DNA of 64,000 bases from JBICHN01 sp043101845 (GTDB lineage: Bacteria; Planctomycetota; Phycisphaerae; Phycisphaerales; UBA5793): assembly GCA_043101845.1 (NCBI GenBank), contig JBICHN010000004.1:186001-250000 (forward strand), written 5' to 3'. Below are positions 1 through 8,500 of this stretch, one piece after another (position 1 is the stretch's first letter; each line of letters begins with the position of its first letter). The translations under genes were made by a program, and so were the position numbers. The notes beneath the pieces were generated by a model. It searched no databases. It worked only from the letters and a program-made list of their open reading frames with translations, and was not told the DNA's origin.

Positions 1-80
1 TTTCGAAGTGGGAAGCCCCGGCGCTCGAAGTGAAAGCCTGAGCGTCGTCGTCATCATCCCGGTCGCAAACTCCGCATCGC

Positions 81-1004
81 TTAGATCAGTGTGAGCCAGA
101 GCCAGAGCACGAGCGTGAACGCCGCGAGGTCGGCGACGCCCGTGAGCGTGATCGCGACGAGCCAGGGGCGCGGCAGGCGCAGATAGCGCGAGCACGCGAA
201 GCCCCACCAGACCGCGGCCCAGATGACGGGTGGTCCAAGCCACATGAGCCAGTCGGCCGCGCCGTAGAGACGGATTTCCGTTCCGGCCATCGCGAACACC
301 AGAGTGATCACCGTCCGCGCGAGAATGTAGCCACTCCAGAAGAGGGCGATGCTGAGCAGTCCGTACGCGGCGATGCGAATGATGTGCGAAGCGCGCGCCT
401 TCGCCCGTCGAAGTGAGATCGGACAGGCGGCGAACGCGGCGGCCTGGAAGACGACCCATCCCACGAAGAGACTCAGAACGATCGCGAGTCGGATCGCGAC
501 CTCAAGCGAGACCATGAGATCGGTGATCAGGTCGTAGAGGATCACGCCGAAGTCTCGGAAGAGATCGACCGCGAGGGGCGGTGGTCGTATGGAAGCAAGA
601 TCGGCCGCGATAAAGATCACATAGCACAAGAACGCCACCACGAACACGAACGGCGCCAGGGCGAGCACGGGCCCGATCGCGCCCTCGTGCCGCATCTCGA
701 CTTCGCGCCAGAAGCGCCAGGGGCGGAGCGTCATGGCGAGCGTTTTGATCGCGCTGCGCACCGGCCGGCGGCGCCAGTGGCGTTCGAAGAGCCAGGGGTG
801 CTCGGTCTCGTCGAGGAGTTCGCGAGTCTCGTAGTCGAGGCCGCACTCGGCGCAGCGGCCACCGAGCGGCCAGGCGCCGTCTTCGGCGCGTTCGATCTGC
901 GCGCGGATCGAGCCGCGCTGGTCGTACCCGCAGCGCGGGCATTCGAGCACGGCGCGCTCGAACGCGTCGTCGAGTTGCTCAAGCTCGGGCGCCCTCGGAG
1001 ACAT
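81..1004 (-). CDS. Zinc-ribbon membrane protein, unknown function
   Basis: The N-terminal third holds a CPRCGYD ... CAECGLDYE pair of CxxC motifs, a zinc-ribbon signature often seen at the start of planctomycete membrane proteins. The rest has about five hydrophobic segments, so the protein probably sits in the inner membrane with the zinc ribbon in the cytoplasm. ATG at 1004 was chosen over the in-frame GTG at 1013; neither has a strong Shine-Dalgarno, so the start is uncertain. It is the last gene of a closely spaced minus-strand trio, 33 nt after the ExbD-like gene. No enzymatic motif was recognised. A second protein of similar make-up, with the zinc ribbon at the other end, lies at 37908-38453. 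Confidence 0.7.
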   Translation of the reverse strand: MSPRAPELEQLDDAFERAVLECPRCGYDQRGSIRAQIERAEDGAWPLGGRCAECGLDYETRELLDETEHPWLFERHWRRRPVRSAIKTLAMTLRPWRFWREVEMRHEGAIGPVLALAPFVFVVAFLCYVIFIAADLASIRPPPLAVDLFRDFGVILYDLITDLMVSLEVAIRLAIVLSLFVGWVVFQAAAFAACPISLRRAKARASHIIRIAAYGLLSIALFWSGYILARTVITLVFAMAGTEIRLYGAADWLMWLGPPVIWAAVWWGFACSRYLRLPRPWLVAITLTGVADLAAFTLVLWLWLTLI

Positions 1005-1037
1005 CGGCGCCACTATACCGGAAATGATTGAGAAGAG

Positions 1038-1487
1038 TTACGGATCCGCGCCGGGCGTCGGCGCCGCGTCGTCGGGCGGGCGGCCGACGATGAAGAACTC
1101 GTCGACGCCCGAGCCGCGCAGGCGGTTCACGAGTTCGATGAAGATCGGCAGGCGGTCCTGGTCGCCCTCGAGCGCCGCGGCGACATAGATGCGCGCCTCC
1201 GGCTTCGCATCGCGCGCTGCGAGCACGCGGGCGATGATCTCGTCGAGCGGCGTGGGCTGCGCATCGACGAAGAGCGCGCCGGATTCATCGAGCGTGATCG
1301 AGATCGCGTCGACATTCGGCGCCGCGCGCCCTTCGGACAGGCCGGGCAGTTCCACGGGGAGGACCTGGGCGCGGATCATGAGCGTCATCGAATAGATGAA
1401 GAAGGTGACGAGCAGGAACACCACATCGATGAGCGGCATGATCTCGAGCCGCGGCTCGTACGAAGCTCGTCGAAGCTGGTAGCGCAC
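1038..1487 (-). CDS. ExbD/TolR-family biopolymer transport protein
   Basis: The first 45 residues show the ExbD/TolR pattern: a short basic cytoplasmic segment, then EIMPLIDVVFLLVTFF, whose Asp in the single membrane helix is the proton-path residue of this family. A periplasmic domain of about 100 residues follows, with a strand pattern (AISITLDESGALFVD) typical of the family. ExbD normally works with ExbB to transmit proton-motive force to TonB or Tol systems. No ExbB gene is visible nearby; the 5' neighbour is an unknown protein 38 nt away. The start is GTG at 1487 with a weak ribosome site. The family call is secure, the energised partner unknown. Confidence 0.85.
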   Translation of the reverse strand: MRYQLRRASYEPRLEIMPLIDVVFLLVTFFIYSMTLMIRAQVLPVELPGLSEGRAAPNVDAISITLDESGALFVDAQPTPLDEIIARVLAARDAKPEARIYVAAALEGDQDRLPIFIELVNRLRGSGVDEFFIVGRPPDDAAPTPGADP

Positions 1488-1525
1488 GCCACGAGTGTAG
1501 CGGCGGCGCGGGGGCCGAACGCGAC

Positions 1526-2089
1526 TTACGCCGCGCGCTCGAGGGTGACCTTTGGGTTCGCCTTGAGAAGCGGGAGCTCGACCTCACGGAAGACGCTGCC
1601 TGGGGCGCCTTCGTTCTCGGCGTCGATCGTCACGGCGCCGGTCGCGGCCGAGACGAACTTGCGATCGAGTTCGATCCAGAGCTTGCGGGCCTGCTCGAAG
1701 GGGATCGTGCCGCCGGGCTCGAAGTACCACTCGTGCTCGAGTTCGCGGCCGGCGGGCGTCGACTCGAGCGATCCCGGGCGCACATGGAGCAGGTGGCGTT
1801 CAATGGAGATCGGCGCGACGTTCCCGGTCGCGCGCCAGACGAGCTGGCGGTTCCAGGGCGTCGAGCGGAGCCGCGCGAGGATGTCGTCGAGGCGGCCGCG
1901 CACGGCGCGCGGCGCCGTGTCGCGCCAGATTGATTCGTCGGGCGTGTACACGAGGTCCGGGCCGCGCATCATGGGTTCGATGAGCATGGCGAAGCGGTAC
2001 GCGCCGGTGTCGCAGGCGACATAGCGCCATCCCATGCGCGCGTTCCACTCACTCATGCCGCCGCCGAAGAGACCGCTCAAGAAACCCAT
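1526..2089 (-). CDS. Conserved-looking protein of unknown function
   Basis: This 187-residue soluble protein starts MGFLSGLFGGG. ATG at 2089 has a good ribosome site (AAAGGA, six to seven bases upstream), so a longer reading to 2242 is unlikely. It has no signal peptide, membrane helix or recognised motif. A central part (WNRQLVWRATGNVAPISIERHLLHV) looks like alternating beta strands. It is the first gene of a minus-strand trio with the ExbD-like and zinc-ribbon membrane proteins, so a role beside an envelope energiser is possible, but that is only context. Confidence 0.65.
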   Translation of the reverse strand: MGFLSGLFGGGMSEWNARMGWRYVACDTGAYRFAMLIEPMMRGPDLVYTPDESIWRDTAPRAVRGRLDDILARLRSTPWNRQLVWRATGNVAPISIERHLLHVRPGSLESTPAGRELEHEWYFEPGGTIPFEQARKLWIELDRKFVSAATGAVTIDAENEGAPGSVFREVELPLLKANPKVTLERAA

Positions 2090-2231
2090 CGCCGGTCCTT
2101 TCCGTTCGTGCGCCCGCGCAACCAAGGCGGGGAAGTCTTCATAGTCCTTGATCGGTCGGTCGCGCGCGGAACTCGACGAAGAACGGCGGCGCACGGCCCT
2201 GCGTCCGGTAATACGGCTATTGTTGATCGCC

Positions 2232-3116
2232 GTGCAATTCACGACGGACTTTCAAAACGCGGAACAGGTCGTCAATGTGCTCAACCGCGCCGGGGAATAC
2301 TGCCTCGGTGAGGCGTACCGCGACAAGTCCGTCGTCCGCCTGCCGGACAAGGGGCGGCTGCTCGCGACGGGTGATCTCCACGACAACCCGTTCCACCTCG
2401 ACGCGATTCTCAAGCTCGCGAAGCTCGACGCGTCGACCGACCATCATGTCTACTTTCACGAGCTCATTCACGGCGAGAACTTCATCAACGGGCTCGACTA
2501 CTCGCATCGCATGCTCATCAAGGTCGCCGAACTCAAGGCGAAGTACCCCGACCAGGTGCATCTCATCCTCGCGAACCATGAGATTGCGCAGATGACCGGC
2601 GCCGGCGTGTCGAAGGGCGCGGGCGACTGCACCGCGCTCTTCAACGACGCGGTCGACCAGGTGTACGGCGACCACGCCGAGGATGTGCGCAGCGCCATCA
2701 ACGCGTTCATCCGGTCCTGGCCGATCGCCCTCGTGACCGCGTCGGGCATTCTCTGCTCACACAGCGTACCGGCGACGCATGCGCTCGACCGCTTCGACGC
2801 GAAGCTGCTCGAGCGCAATCTCACGGACGCCGACTTTCAGTCGCCCGACGGCTCGGCGTACCTCATGGTGTGGGGACGCAACCATTCGGGCGCGCACCTC
2901 GACCGACTCGCGGAACTCTTCGGCGTCGAGGCGTTCATCCTCGGCCATGAGCCGGCGGAGACAGGGTACGAACCGGTCGGATCCCGGGGGCTCGTGTTGA
3001 ACAGCGACCATGAGTCGGGCGCCGTCGTCACGATCGACCTCGCCGAGTCGCCGCCGAAGCGTGACGAATGGCTCTGGGCGGTGACGCCGCTGCGGAGCGT
3101 GCTCGAGACGGGGTAG
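2232..3116 (+). CDS. Metallophosphoesterase (PPP-like calcineurin fold) with altered motifs
   Basis: The order of motifs follows calcineurin-like phosphoesterases: GDLHDN (for GDIHG), an ANHE block (for GNHE), CSHS, and a late GHEP. The usual second block GDxVDRG is replaced by FHELIHGEN, so the Asp that normally bridges the two metals, and its Arg, are not where expected. A dinuclear metal hydrolase acting on phosphoester bonds is likely, but substrate and activity are unknown. The start is uncertain: GTG at 2232 is used here, and an in-frame TTG at 2148 would add 28 residues of low-complexity, Arg-rich sequence. It diverges from the gene ending at 1526. Confidence 0.75.
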   Translation: MQFTTDFQNAEQVVNVLNRAGEYCLGEAYRDKSVVRLPDKGRLLATGDLHDNPFHLDAILKLAKLDASTDHHVYFHELIHGENFINGLDYSHRMLIKVAELKAKYPDQVHLILANHEIAQMTGAGVSKGAGDCTALFNDAVDQVYGDHAEDVRSAINAFIRSWPIALVTASGILCSHSVPATHALDRFDAKLLERNLTDADFQSPDGSAYLMVWGRNHSGAHLDRLAELFGVEAFILGHEPAETGYEPVGSRGLVLNSDHESGAVVTIDLAESPPKRDEWLWAVTPLRSVLETG

Positions 3117-3134
3117 CCCGCGTTCAAGAAAGAA

Positions 3135-3170
3135 CATGGCCGGGCGTCTCCCCTTGATCGCCCGGCCATG
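3135..3170 (-). terminator. Intrinsic terminator downstream of the PEP-CTERM-like gene
   Basis: A perfect 12-bp stem (3135-3146 with 3159-3170, CATGGCCGGGCG) has a 12-nt loop. Reading on the minus strand it is followed by TTCTTTCTT, so it fits the end of the minus-strand gene at 3207. Since two genes converge here it may also slow plus-strand transcription from the metallophosphoesterase gene. Confidence 0.7.
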
Positions 3171-3206
3171 CGTCAGGACTGGATGTGATGCGGACGATTC
3201 GTCGGC

Positions 3207-3947
3207 TCAGGCCGCCGCGCCGCGTCGTCGAAGAAGAAAGCTGATTCCGCCGAACACGAGCAGCGCCGCGGCGCCGGGGGTCGGGATCGTGATGAACGCC
3301 GCGTCTGAGCCGAACTCGGCCGTCACGCCGTCGCGAAGAAACGCGAGGTTCGCCACCGGTCCACTGAGTGTCAGCGTCGCGACGACCTCGTCCTGAATGG
3401 CCCCGAGCCCGCCGACGGGAATGAGTTCGGGGTCGGCGATGAGCCCTCCCTGCGGACCGTTCAAGCTGCTCGGCCCATCAAGGTTCGGTCCGCCGAAGGG
3501 CGTCGTCCCCGCCTGCATGCACGAGAAGAAGTGATCGAACATGTTCGTCGTGCCGCCGTTGCCGTAGCCCCACTCGCCGCTCACATCGGAGCCCGGGCCG
3601 TAATACCCGGTGTCGAAGTTGACGGATTCGCTGTCGTCGCCAATGACGACCGAACCGCCAGTGATGAAGACGGTCGGATCGCTGAAGCTCCACGAGACGC
3701 CGGTCAGGATCTGATCGCTGTTGTCGAAGCCGACGGGGGCGCCAGTCGAGATATTGCGCAAACGAACTTCGAGCGTCGTCGCGTTGAGCAGGGTGAACTC
3801 CGCCTCGGCGGCGAGTCCCGAAGGATCGTTGAAGACGATGAGATCGGCGTCGGCGGCGCCCGTCATCGTCCCTCCCCCGATAAGCGCCGCAATGGCCATG
3901 GCTCCGAGCGCGCGGGGCGCGCGGACCTTCCGCGGTGGTACGAACAT
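3207..3947 (-). CDS. Secreted protein with PEP-CTERM-like C-terminal tail
   Basis: The protein has an N-terminal signal sequence (a basic stretch, then ALGAMAIAALIGGGTMTGAADA) and a beta-rich body of about 180 residues. The tail is typical of exosortase-type sorting: IPTPGAAALLVFGGISFLL followed by RRRG. Planctomycete versions often use PTPGAAALL in place of VPEP. The body carries no enzymatic motif and may be an extracellular or exopolysaccharide-associated protein. ATG at 3947 has GGGGAG upstream. The leader also contains a perfect small hairpin (CAGTCT-CAC-AGACTG, 3963-3977) just before the ribosome site, which could affect translation. No exosortase is encoded in the window. Confidence 0.8.
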   Translation of the reverse strand: MFVPPRKVRAPRALGAMAIAALIGGGTMTGAADADLIVFNDPSGLAAEAEFTLLNATTLEVRLRNISTGAPVGFDNSDQILTGVSWSFSDPTVFITGGSVVIGDDSESVNFDTGYYGPGSDVSGEWGYGNGGTTNMFDHFFSCMQAGTTPFGGPNLDGPSSLNGPQGGLIADPELIPVGGLGAIQDEVVATLTLSGPVANLAFLRDGVTAEFGSDAAFITIPTPGAAALLVFGGISFLLRRRGAAA

Positions 3948-4324
3948 CGTTGTCTTTCTCCCCAGTCTCACAGACTGCAACTGAACTACAGAAATCCCAC
4001 TTCACCACACTTGAGAGGCGGAACTATTGTGGCGACAGCACTTTGCGAGGTCAACCCGGAAAAGCGGGGATGAGACGCCCTTTCCCCGGCGCCGGCGGGT
4101 CCGGCGGGTCGACCGGCCGCTCGATTCGGGGAATATCCGACGGATTGGGCCGGTTGGGTCTCGCGAGGGCGCCGCGGCGGTCGGTATGCTGGTTCCGCCG
4201 CCCGACCACCCTCCCGCCCGGACCCCCCACCACCTGCGGCCCGGGCGATCGATTGATCGACGGATGAATTCTCCGCGTCGGGCGACCGACGCCACGATCC
4301 ACGACCGCTCATGGAGACGGATTG
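3948..4324. other. Divergent intergenic region of about 375 bp
   Basis: This gap separates the divergent PEP-CTERM-like gene and the M14 carboxypeptidase gene, so it should hold both promoters. I could not point to convincing -35/-10 pairs. The only clear structure is the small hairpin at 3963-3977. The stretch 4190-4260 is rich in C and G and reads as noncoding. No RNA gene or extra reading frame with plausible protein character was seen. Confidence 0.5.
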
Positions 4325-6790
4325 ATGATGACGACGACGATGACGCGGCGCCGACGGCGCGCGACGACCTGTGCGCTGACCGCGGTCGCGACCGTGTCGG
4401 CGCTCTTCGCGTTCACCACCACCCCCGCGTTCGGCCAGGCCGACCCGGGCGACCACGGCAAGATTCCCCAGCCCGCCGAGCCGATCCGCTATGACGGACA
4501 CGCGGTCGTGCGCGTGCAGATCACCTCGACGAACGACCTCGTCACGATGGCGAAGATCTCGGATGATGTCTGGTCGCATGGCGAGGGCATCGGGCCGGTC
4601 GATTACCGGGTCGCGCCGGAGATGATGCCGGTCCTCGAAGATTCGGGCCTTGAGTTCGAAACCCTCATCCCGGACATTCAGCCGCTCATCGACGCCGAGT
4701 CGGTCGCCGCGGCGGGCGGTGGTGATGGACCGTGGTTCGACTCGTACCACACCTTTGACGAGATCATGACCTACCTCGCCGATCTCGAGGCGCTACGCCC
4801 CGACATCGCCGAGCGTTTCGTCCTCGGGACTTCGCTTGAAGGGCGCACGATCTACGGCCTCAAGATCACGGGCGACACCGGCGGTTCGAAGCCGGGCGTG
4901 CTCTACCACGGATGTCAGCACGCGCGGGAATGGATCACGACGATGGGCTCGACCTACATCGCGGACCAGCTCGTACGGAACTACGGGACCGATCCGTACC
5001 TCACCGAACTCGTCGACGAGGTCGAGATCTATGTCGTCCCCGTCGTGAACCCCGACGGCTACGAGTACTCACGCCTCACCGATCGCATGTGGCGGAAGAA
5101 CCGGCGCAATAACGGCGGCGGGTCGTACGGCGTCGACCTCAACCGCAACTGGGCGTACGGCTGGGGTGGTGAAGGATCGAGCGGGGATCCGAACAGCCAG
5201 ATCTACCGCGGGCCGAGCGCGTTCAGCGAACCGGAGACGCAGAACCTTCGCGACTTCATGATCGCGAACCCGAACATCAACGGGCACATCGACATTCACA
5301 GCTACTCGCAGCTCATCCTGCAGCCGTGGGGCTGGACGATCAACCTGCCCCCGGACCATGACCGCTTCGAGGTCCTCGGCGCCGACATGCAGGAGGCGAT
5401 GGCTTCGCTCTACGGCACGAACTGGGTCCACGGCCCGTCGTACACGACGATCTATCCCGCGTCGGGCGTCGCCCCGGACTGGACCTACGGCGACCAGGGC
5501 GCCTGGGGGTTCACCTTCGAACTCCGTGACGAGGGTCAGTACGGATTTCTCCTGCCGCCCGAGCAGATCATCCCGGCGTCGGAAGAGTGCTTCGCCGGCG
5601 CCATGGTGCTCGCCGACTGGGTGCGCACGCGCCTCGCCTTCTCGCTGCCCGAGCCGCTGCCGGTCGCGGTTACGCCGAATGTCGCGGCGCCGGTTCGGAT
5701 CGCCATCGAGGAGGTCAACGGATACTCGTACCAGGCCGGGTCGGCGAAGATCTATTCGCGCCTCGGCTCGAGCGGATCGTTCACGCCCGACACGATGACG
5801 AACCTGGGCGGCGGCGAGTTCGAGGGCATGGTTCCGCCGGCGGACTGCGGCGACCTCGTCGAGTTCTACTTCGAAGCGCAGGCGGACGACGGCACCTTCG
5901 CCCACTTCCCGGAGGACGCGCCGAATGCGGTTTTCTCGACGCTCGCCGCGAACAGCGAGACCGTCCTCGCCGACAACTTCGAGAGTGACCTCGGCTGGAG
6001 CGTGGTGAACATTCAGCTCGACGACGGCGCGTGGGAGCGCGGCGTACCGGCGGGTGACGGCACGCGCGGCGACCCGACGAGCGATTACGACGGCTCCGGC
6101 CGCGCGTACCTCACCGGCAATCGCCAGGGGAACTCTGATGTGGATGGCGGACCGACCCGCGTCACTTCGCCGAGCTTCGATCTCGACGGCGCGTTCGATT
6201 CGGTCATCCGCTACGCCCGCTGGTTCTACAACGACGACGGCGACGCCGACCGGCTCGTCGTCGAACTCTCGAACAACAACGGCTCGACCTGGACCGAGGT
6301 CGAATCGGTCGGCGGACGCGGCGGCTGGGTTCCGAACGAGATCCGCGTGAGCGATTACCTCGCGCCGACCTCGACGATGCGCCTGCGCTTCTCCGCGTCG
6401 GACAATCCGAACGACTCGATCACCGAGGCGGGCCTCGACGCGGTCGAGATCCTGAAGCTGTCCTGCGATTCGGGCGGCGAGTTCACCCTGGCCGTGTCGA
6501 ACCTCGTGGCCGGACAGGATGCGACCTTCAACATCACCGAGGGCACGCCGAACGAGGCGAGCTACCTCGTGTACAGCCTCGTCGGCCCGGGCTCGACCTT
6601 CGTGCCGGCGTTGAATGTCACGCTCGATCTGTCAAGCCCGCGTCAGGCGGGTGGTCGCATCTTCACCGACGCGAACGGCGACGGGCAGTGGGTGCTGCGC
6701 ATCCCGGCGAACTCGTCCGGGCGTCGCGTCTGGCTCCAGGCGGCGCAGTTCGAGAATACGACGAATGTGGTCGACTCGACGGTCCAGTAA
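4325..6790 (+). CDS. Secreted M14 zinc carboxypeptidase with jelly-roll and recurrent C-terminal domain
   Basis: After a signal peptide (cleavage near AFG-QA) and a propeptide-like region comes a catalytic domain with the carboxypeptidase A set: zinc ligands H199 and E202 in QHAREW, the block NPDGYEYS, substrate-binding GVDLNRNW, third zinc ligand H325 in DIHSYSQ, and general base E399 in TFELRD. It should remove C-terminal residues from peptides outside the cell. From about residue 540 a MAM/jelly-roll-like segment follows (DNFESDLGW ... RVTSPSFDLDG). The last ~102 residues are a domain shared with three other secreted proteins here (YSLVGPGSTF ... VTLDLSSPR). ATG at 4325 has GGAG 8 nt upstream; 4328 is also possible. 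Confidence 0.92.
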   Translation: MMTTTMTRRRRRATTCALTAVATVSALFAFTTTPAFGQADPGDHGKIPQPAEPIRYDGHAVVRVQITSTNDLVTMAKISDDVWSHGEGIGPVDYRVAPEMMPVLEDSGLEFETLIPDIQPLIDAESVAAAGGGDGPWFDSYHTFDEIMTYLADLEALRPDIAERFVLGTSLEGRTIYGLKITGDTGGSKPGVLYHGCQHAREWITTMGSTYIADQLVRNYGTDPYLTELVDEVEIYVVPVVNPDGYEYSRLTDRMWRKNRRNNGGGSYGVDLNRNWAYGWGGEGSSGDPNSQIYRGPSAFSEPETQNLRDFMIANPNINGHIDIHSYSQLILQPWGWTINLPPDHDRFEVLGADMQEAMASLYGTNWVHGPSYTTIYPASGVAPDWTYGDQGAWGFTFELRDEGQYGFLLPPEQIIPASEECFAGAMVLADWVRTRLAFSLPEPLPVAVTPNVAAPVRIAIEEVNGYSYQAGSAKIYSRLGSSGSFTPDTMTNLGGGEFEGMVPPADCGDLVEFYFEAQADDGTFAHFPEDAPNAVFSTLAANSETVLADNFESDLGWSVVNIQLDDGAWERGVPAGDGTRGDPTSDYDGSGRAYLTGNRQGNSDVDGGPTRVTSPSFDLDGAFDSVIRYARWFYNDDGDADRLVVELSNNNGSTWTEVESVGGRGGWVPNEIRVSDYLAPTSTMRLRFSASDNPNDSITEAGLDAVEILKLSCDSGGEFTLAVSNLVAGQDATFNITEGTPNEASYLVYSLVGPGSTFVPALNVTLDLSSPRQAGGRIFTDANGDGQWVLRIPANSSGRRVWLQAAQFENTTNVVDSTVQ

Positions 6791-6815
6791 CCGTCTGCAT
6801 GATCGTGGATCGAGA

Positions 6816-6856
6816 CGCCGGCGCCTCTTCTACGGGGCGCCGGCGGTCGTTTTGTT
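6816..6856 (+). terminator. Intrinsic terminator after the M14 peptidase gene
   Basis: A perfect 10-bp stem CGCCGGCGCC / GGCGCCGGCG (6816-6825 with 6836-6845) with a 10-nt loop is followed by GTCGTTTTGTT, 25 nt after the stop codon. Confidence 0.85.
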
Positions 6857-6983
6857 GACCGGGGCGCCACGCATTTCGACGCGTGTGGTAAGGTAAGTGA
6901 GGTGGGAAACGCGGGACGGGGCCGGTCGTTCGAACCGTCGCCAGCCGCGTGAATCAGCGACAACGATCGACGGGAGAACGACG

Positions 6984-8462
6984 ATGATCCGCTCCGCCCC
7001 GACGCGCGGCCTGCTCGCCGCTTCGGCGCTTTCGCTCGGCGCCGCGACCTTCACCACCGCGTCCGACGCCGACGCGACCTGGTCCATCATCATCATCGAT
7101 ACGGAGACGAAGGAGATCGCGATCGGCTCGGCGACCTGCCTCACCTTCTTCGATCTCAAGGAGGGCACGCCGGTGCTCGTCGTCGAGAAGGGCGGCGCCA
7201 CGGCGCAGGCGCTCGTGGACGGCGGCGCGCGGAACCGTTCGGTCATCTGGTCGAACCTCCAGTTCGGCGTCGATCCGATCGAGATTCTCGATGTGCTCAA
7301 ACTCATCGACGGCGCGCACCAGAGCCGGCAATACGGCATCGTCGATACGCAGGGCCGCGCGCTGACTTTCTCCGGCTTCAACACGCTCGACTGGGCGGGC
7401 GGCGTGACCGGGTCGACCGGCACGCTCGTGTACGCGGTGCAGGGCAACATTCTCACCGGCGAGCCGGTCGTCCTCGAAGCCGAGGCGGCGATCCTGAACA
7501 CGCCGGGCGATATCCCCGAGAAACTCATGGCCGCGATGGAAGCGGCGCGTGAGATGGGCGGCGACGGGCGCTGCTCCTGTTCGCCGCAGGACCCGACGGG
7601 GTGCGGGTCACCGCCCGACCAGTTCACGAAGTCAGCGCACATCGCGTACATGCTCATCGCGCGGCCGGGCGACTCGGACGGGAACTGCACGAGCGGGCAG
7701 GGCTGCGCGACCGGCGACTACTTCATGGACTTCAACATCGCGAACGCGAACTTCGGTGATCCCGATCCGGTGTTCACGCTGCGTGACTGGTTCGACGACT
7801 GGCGCGTCGAACTGCAGGGCCGGCCCGATGGCGTGCAGTCGACCACGCGGCAGACCGTCGAGACGCTGCGGCCGGACGGACAGTCGATCGCGACGATCTC
7901 GTTCGAATTGCTCGACTGGGAAGGCGCCGCCATCACGGCGCCGATTCAATCGATCACCGTCGAACACGGGCCGGAGAGCGCGGGAATCTGCGACATCGGC
8001 CCGGTCGTCGATCTGGGCGGCGGCATGTACGAGTTTGAGGTTACTGCGGGGGTGTGCACGGGGCTCGATGAGTTCCGCATTCAAGTCGACGACGGCGTTC
8101 GTCCGGTGACGATTGCGCCCGATCCCGAGTTGCGGATCGAAATGCCGCCGGACGAGTTCCAGCTCGCCGCGCCGACGCCGGGAATCGCGGGCGAGACGAA
8201 CACGCTCTGCGCGAGCAACGGCGAACCGGGGTCCACCGTCGTCTTCGTCTACAGCACACAGCTCGGTTCGACGAACACGGCGTGCGGGACGCTCGGGATT
8301 CGCGCGCCGATCGTGGCGGGCGAAGCGATCGTCGGCGCCGACGGCGTCGCGTGCATCGATGGCTTCGTGCCGCGGAGTTTCCGTGGCGACACGCTCTACA
8401 CACAGGCGGTCGAACGCGAAAGCTGCGCGCGGAGTAATGTGAGCTGCTGGACTTTCGAGTGA
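6984..8462 (+). CDS. Secreted DUF1028 (Ntn-hydrolase-like) protein with recurrent C-terminal domain
   Basis: After a signal peptide ending near SDADA the first ~200 residues match DUF1028, a family with an Ntn-hydrolase-type fold: TWSIIIIDTETKEIAIGSAT, a RQYGIVDTQGRA block and the hallmark VQGNILTG. A Cys-rich stretch (CSCSPQDPTGCG) and a middle beta domain follow. The last ~101 residues are another copy of the C-terminal domain also present in the M14 and metzincin proteins (VVFVYSTQLGST ... TQAVERESCARSNV). DUF1028 substrates are not established. ATG at 6984 has GGGAG 7 nt upstream, which is better than the longer reading from 6897. Confidence 0.85.
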   Translation: MIRSAPTRGLLAASALSLGAATFTTASDADATWSIIIIDTETKEIAIGSATCLTFFDLKEGTPVLVVEKGGATAQALVDGGARNRSVIWSNLQFGVDPIEILDVLKLIDGAHQSRQYGIVDTQGRALTFSGFNTLDWAGGVTGSTGTLVYAVQGNILTGEPVVLEAEAAILNTPGDIPEKLMAAMEAAREMGGDGRCSCSPQDPTGCGSPPDQFTKSAHIAYMLIARPGDSDGNCTSGQGCATGDYFMDFNIANANFGDPDPVFTLRDWFDDWRVELQGRPDGVQSTTRQTVETLRPDGQSIATISFELLDWEGAAITAPIQSITVEHGPESAGICDIGPVVDLGGGMYEFEVTAGVCTGLDEFRIQVDDGVRPVTIAPDPELRIEMPPDEFQLAAPTPGIAGETNTLCASNGEPGSTVVFVYSTQLGSTNTACGTLGIRAPIVAGEAIVGADGVACIDGFVPRSFRGDTLYTQAVERESCARSNVSCWTFE

Positions 8463-8500
8463 GCAGGCGTGCGATCGGGCGCTCGAGCTAGACTTCGCCG

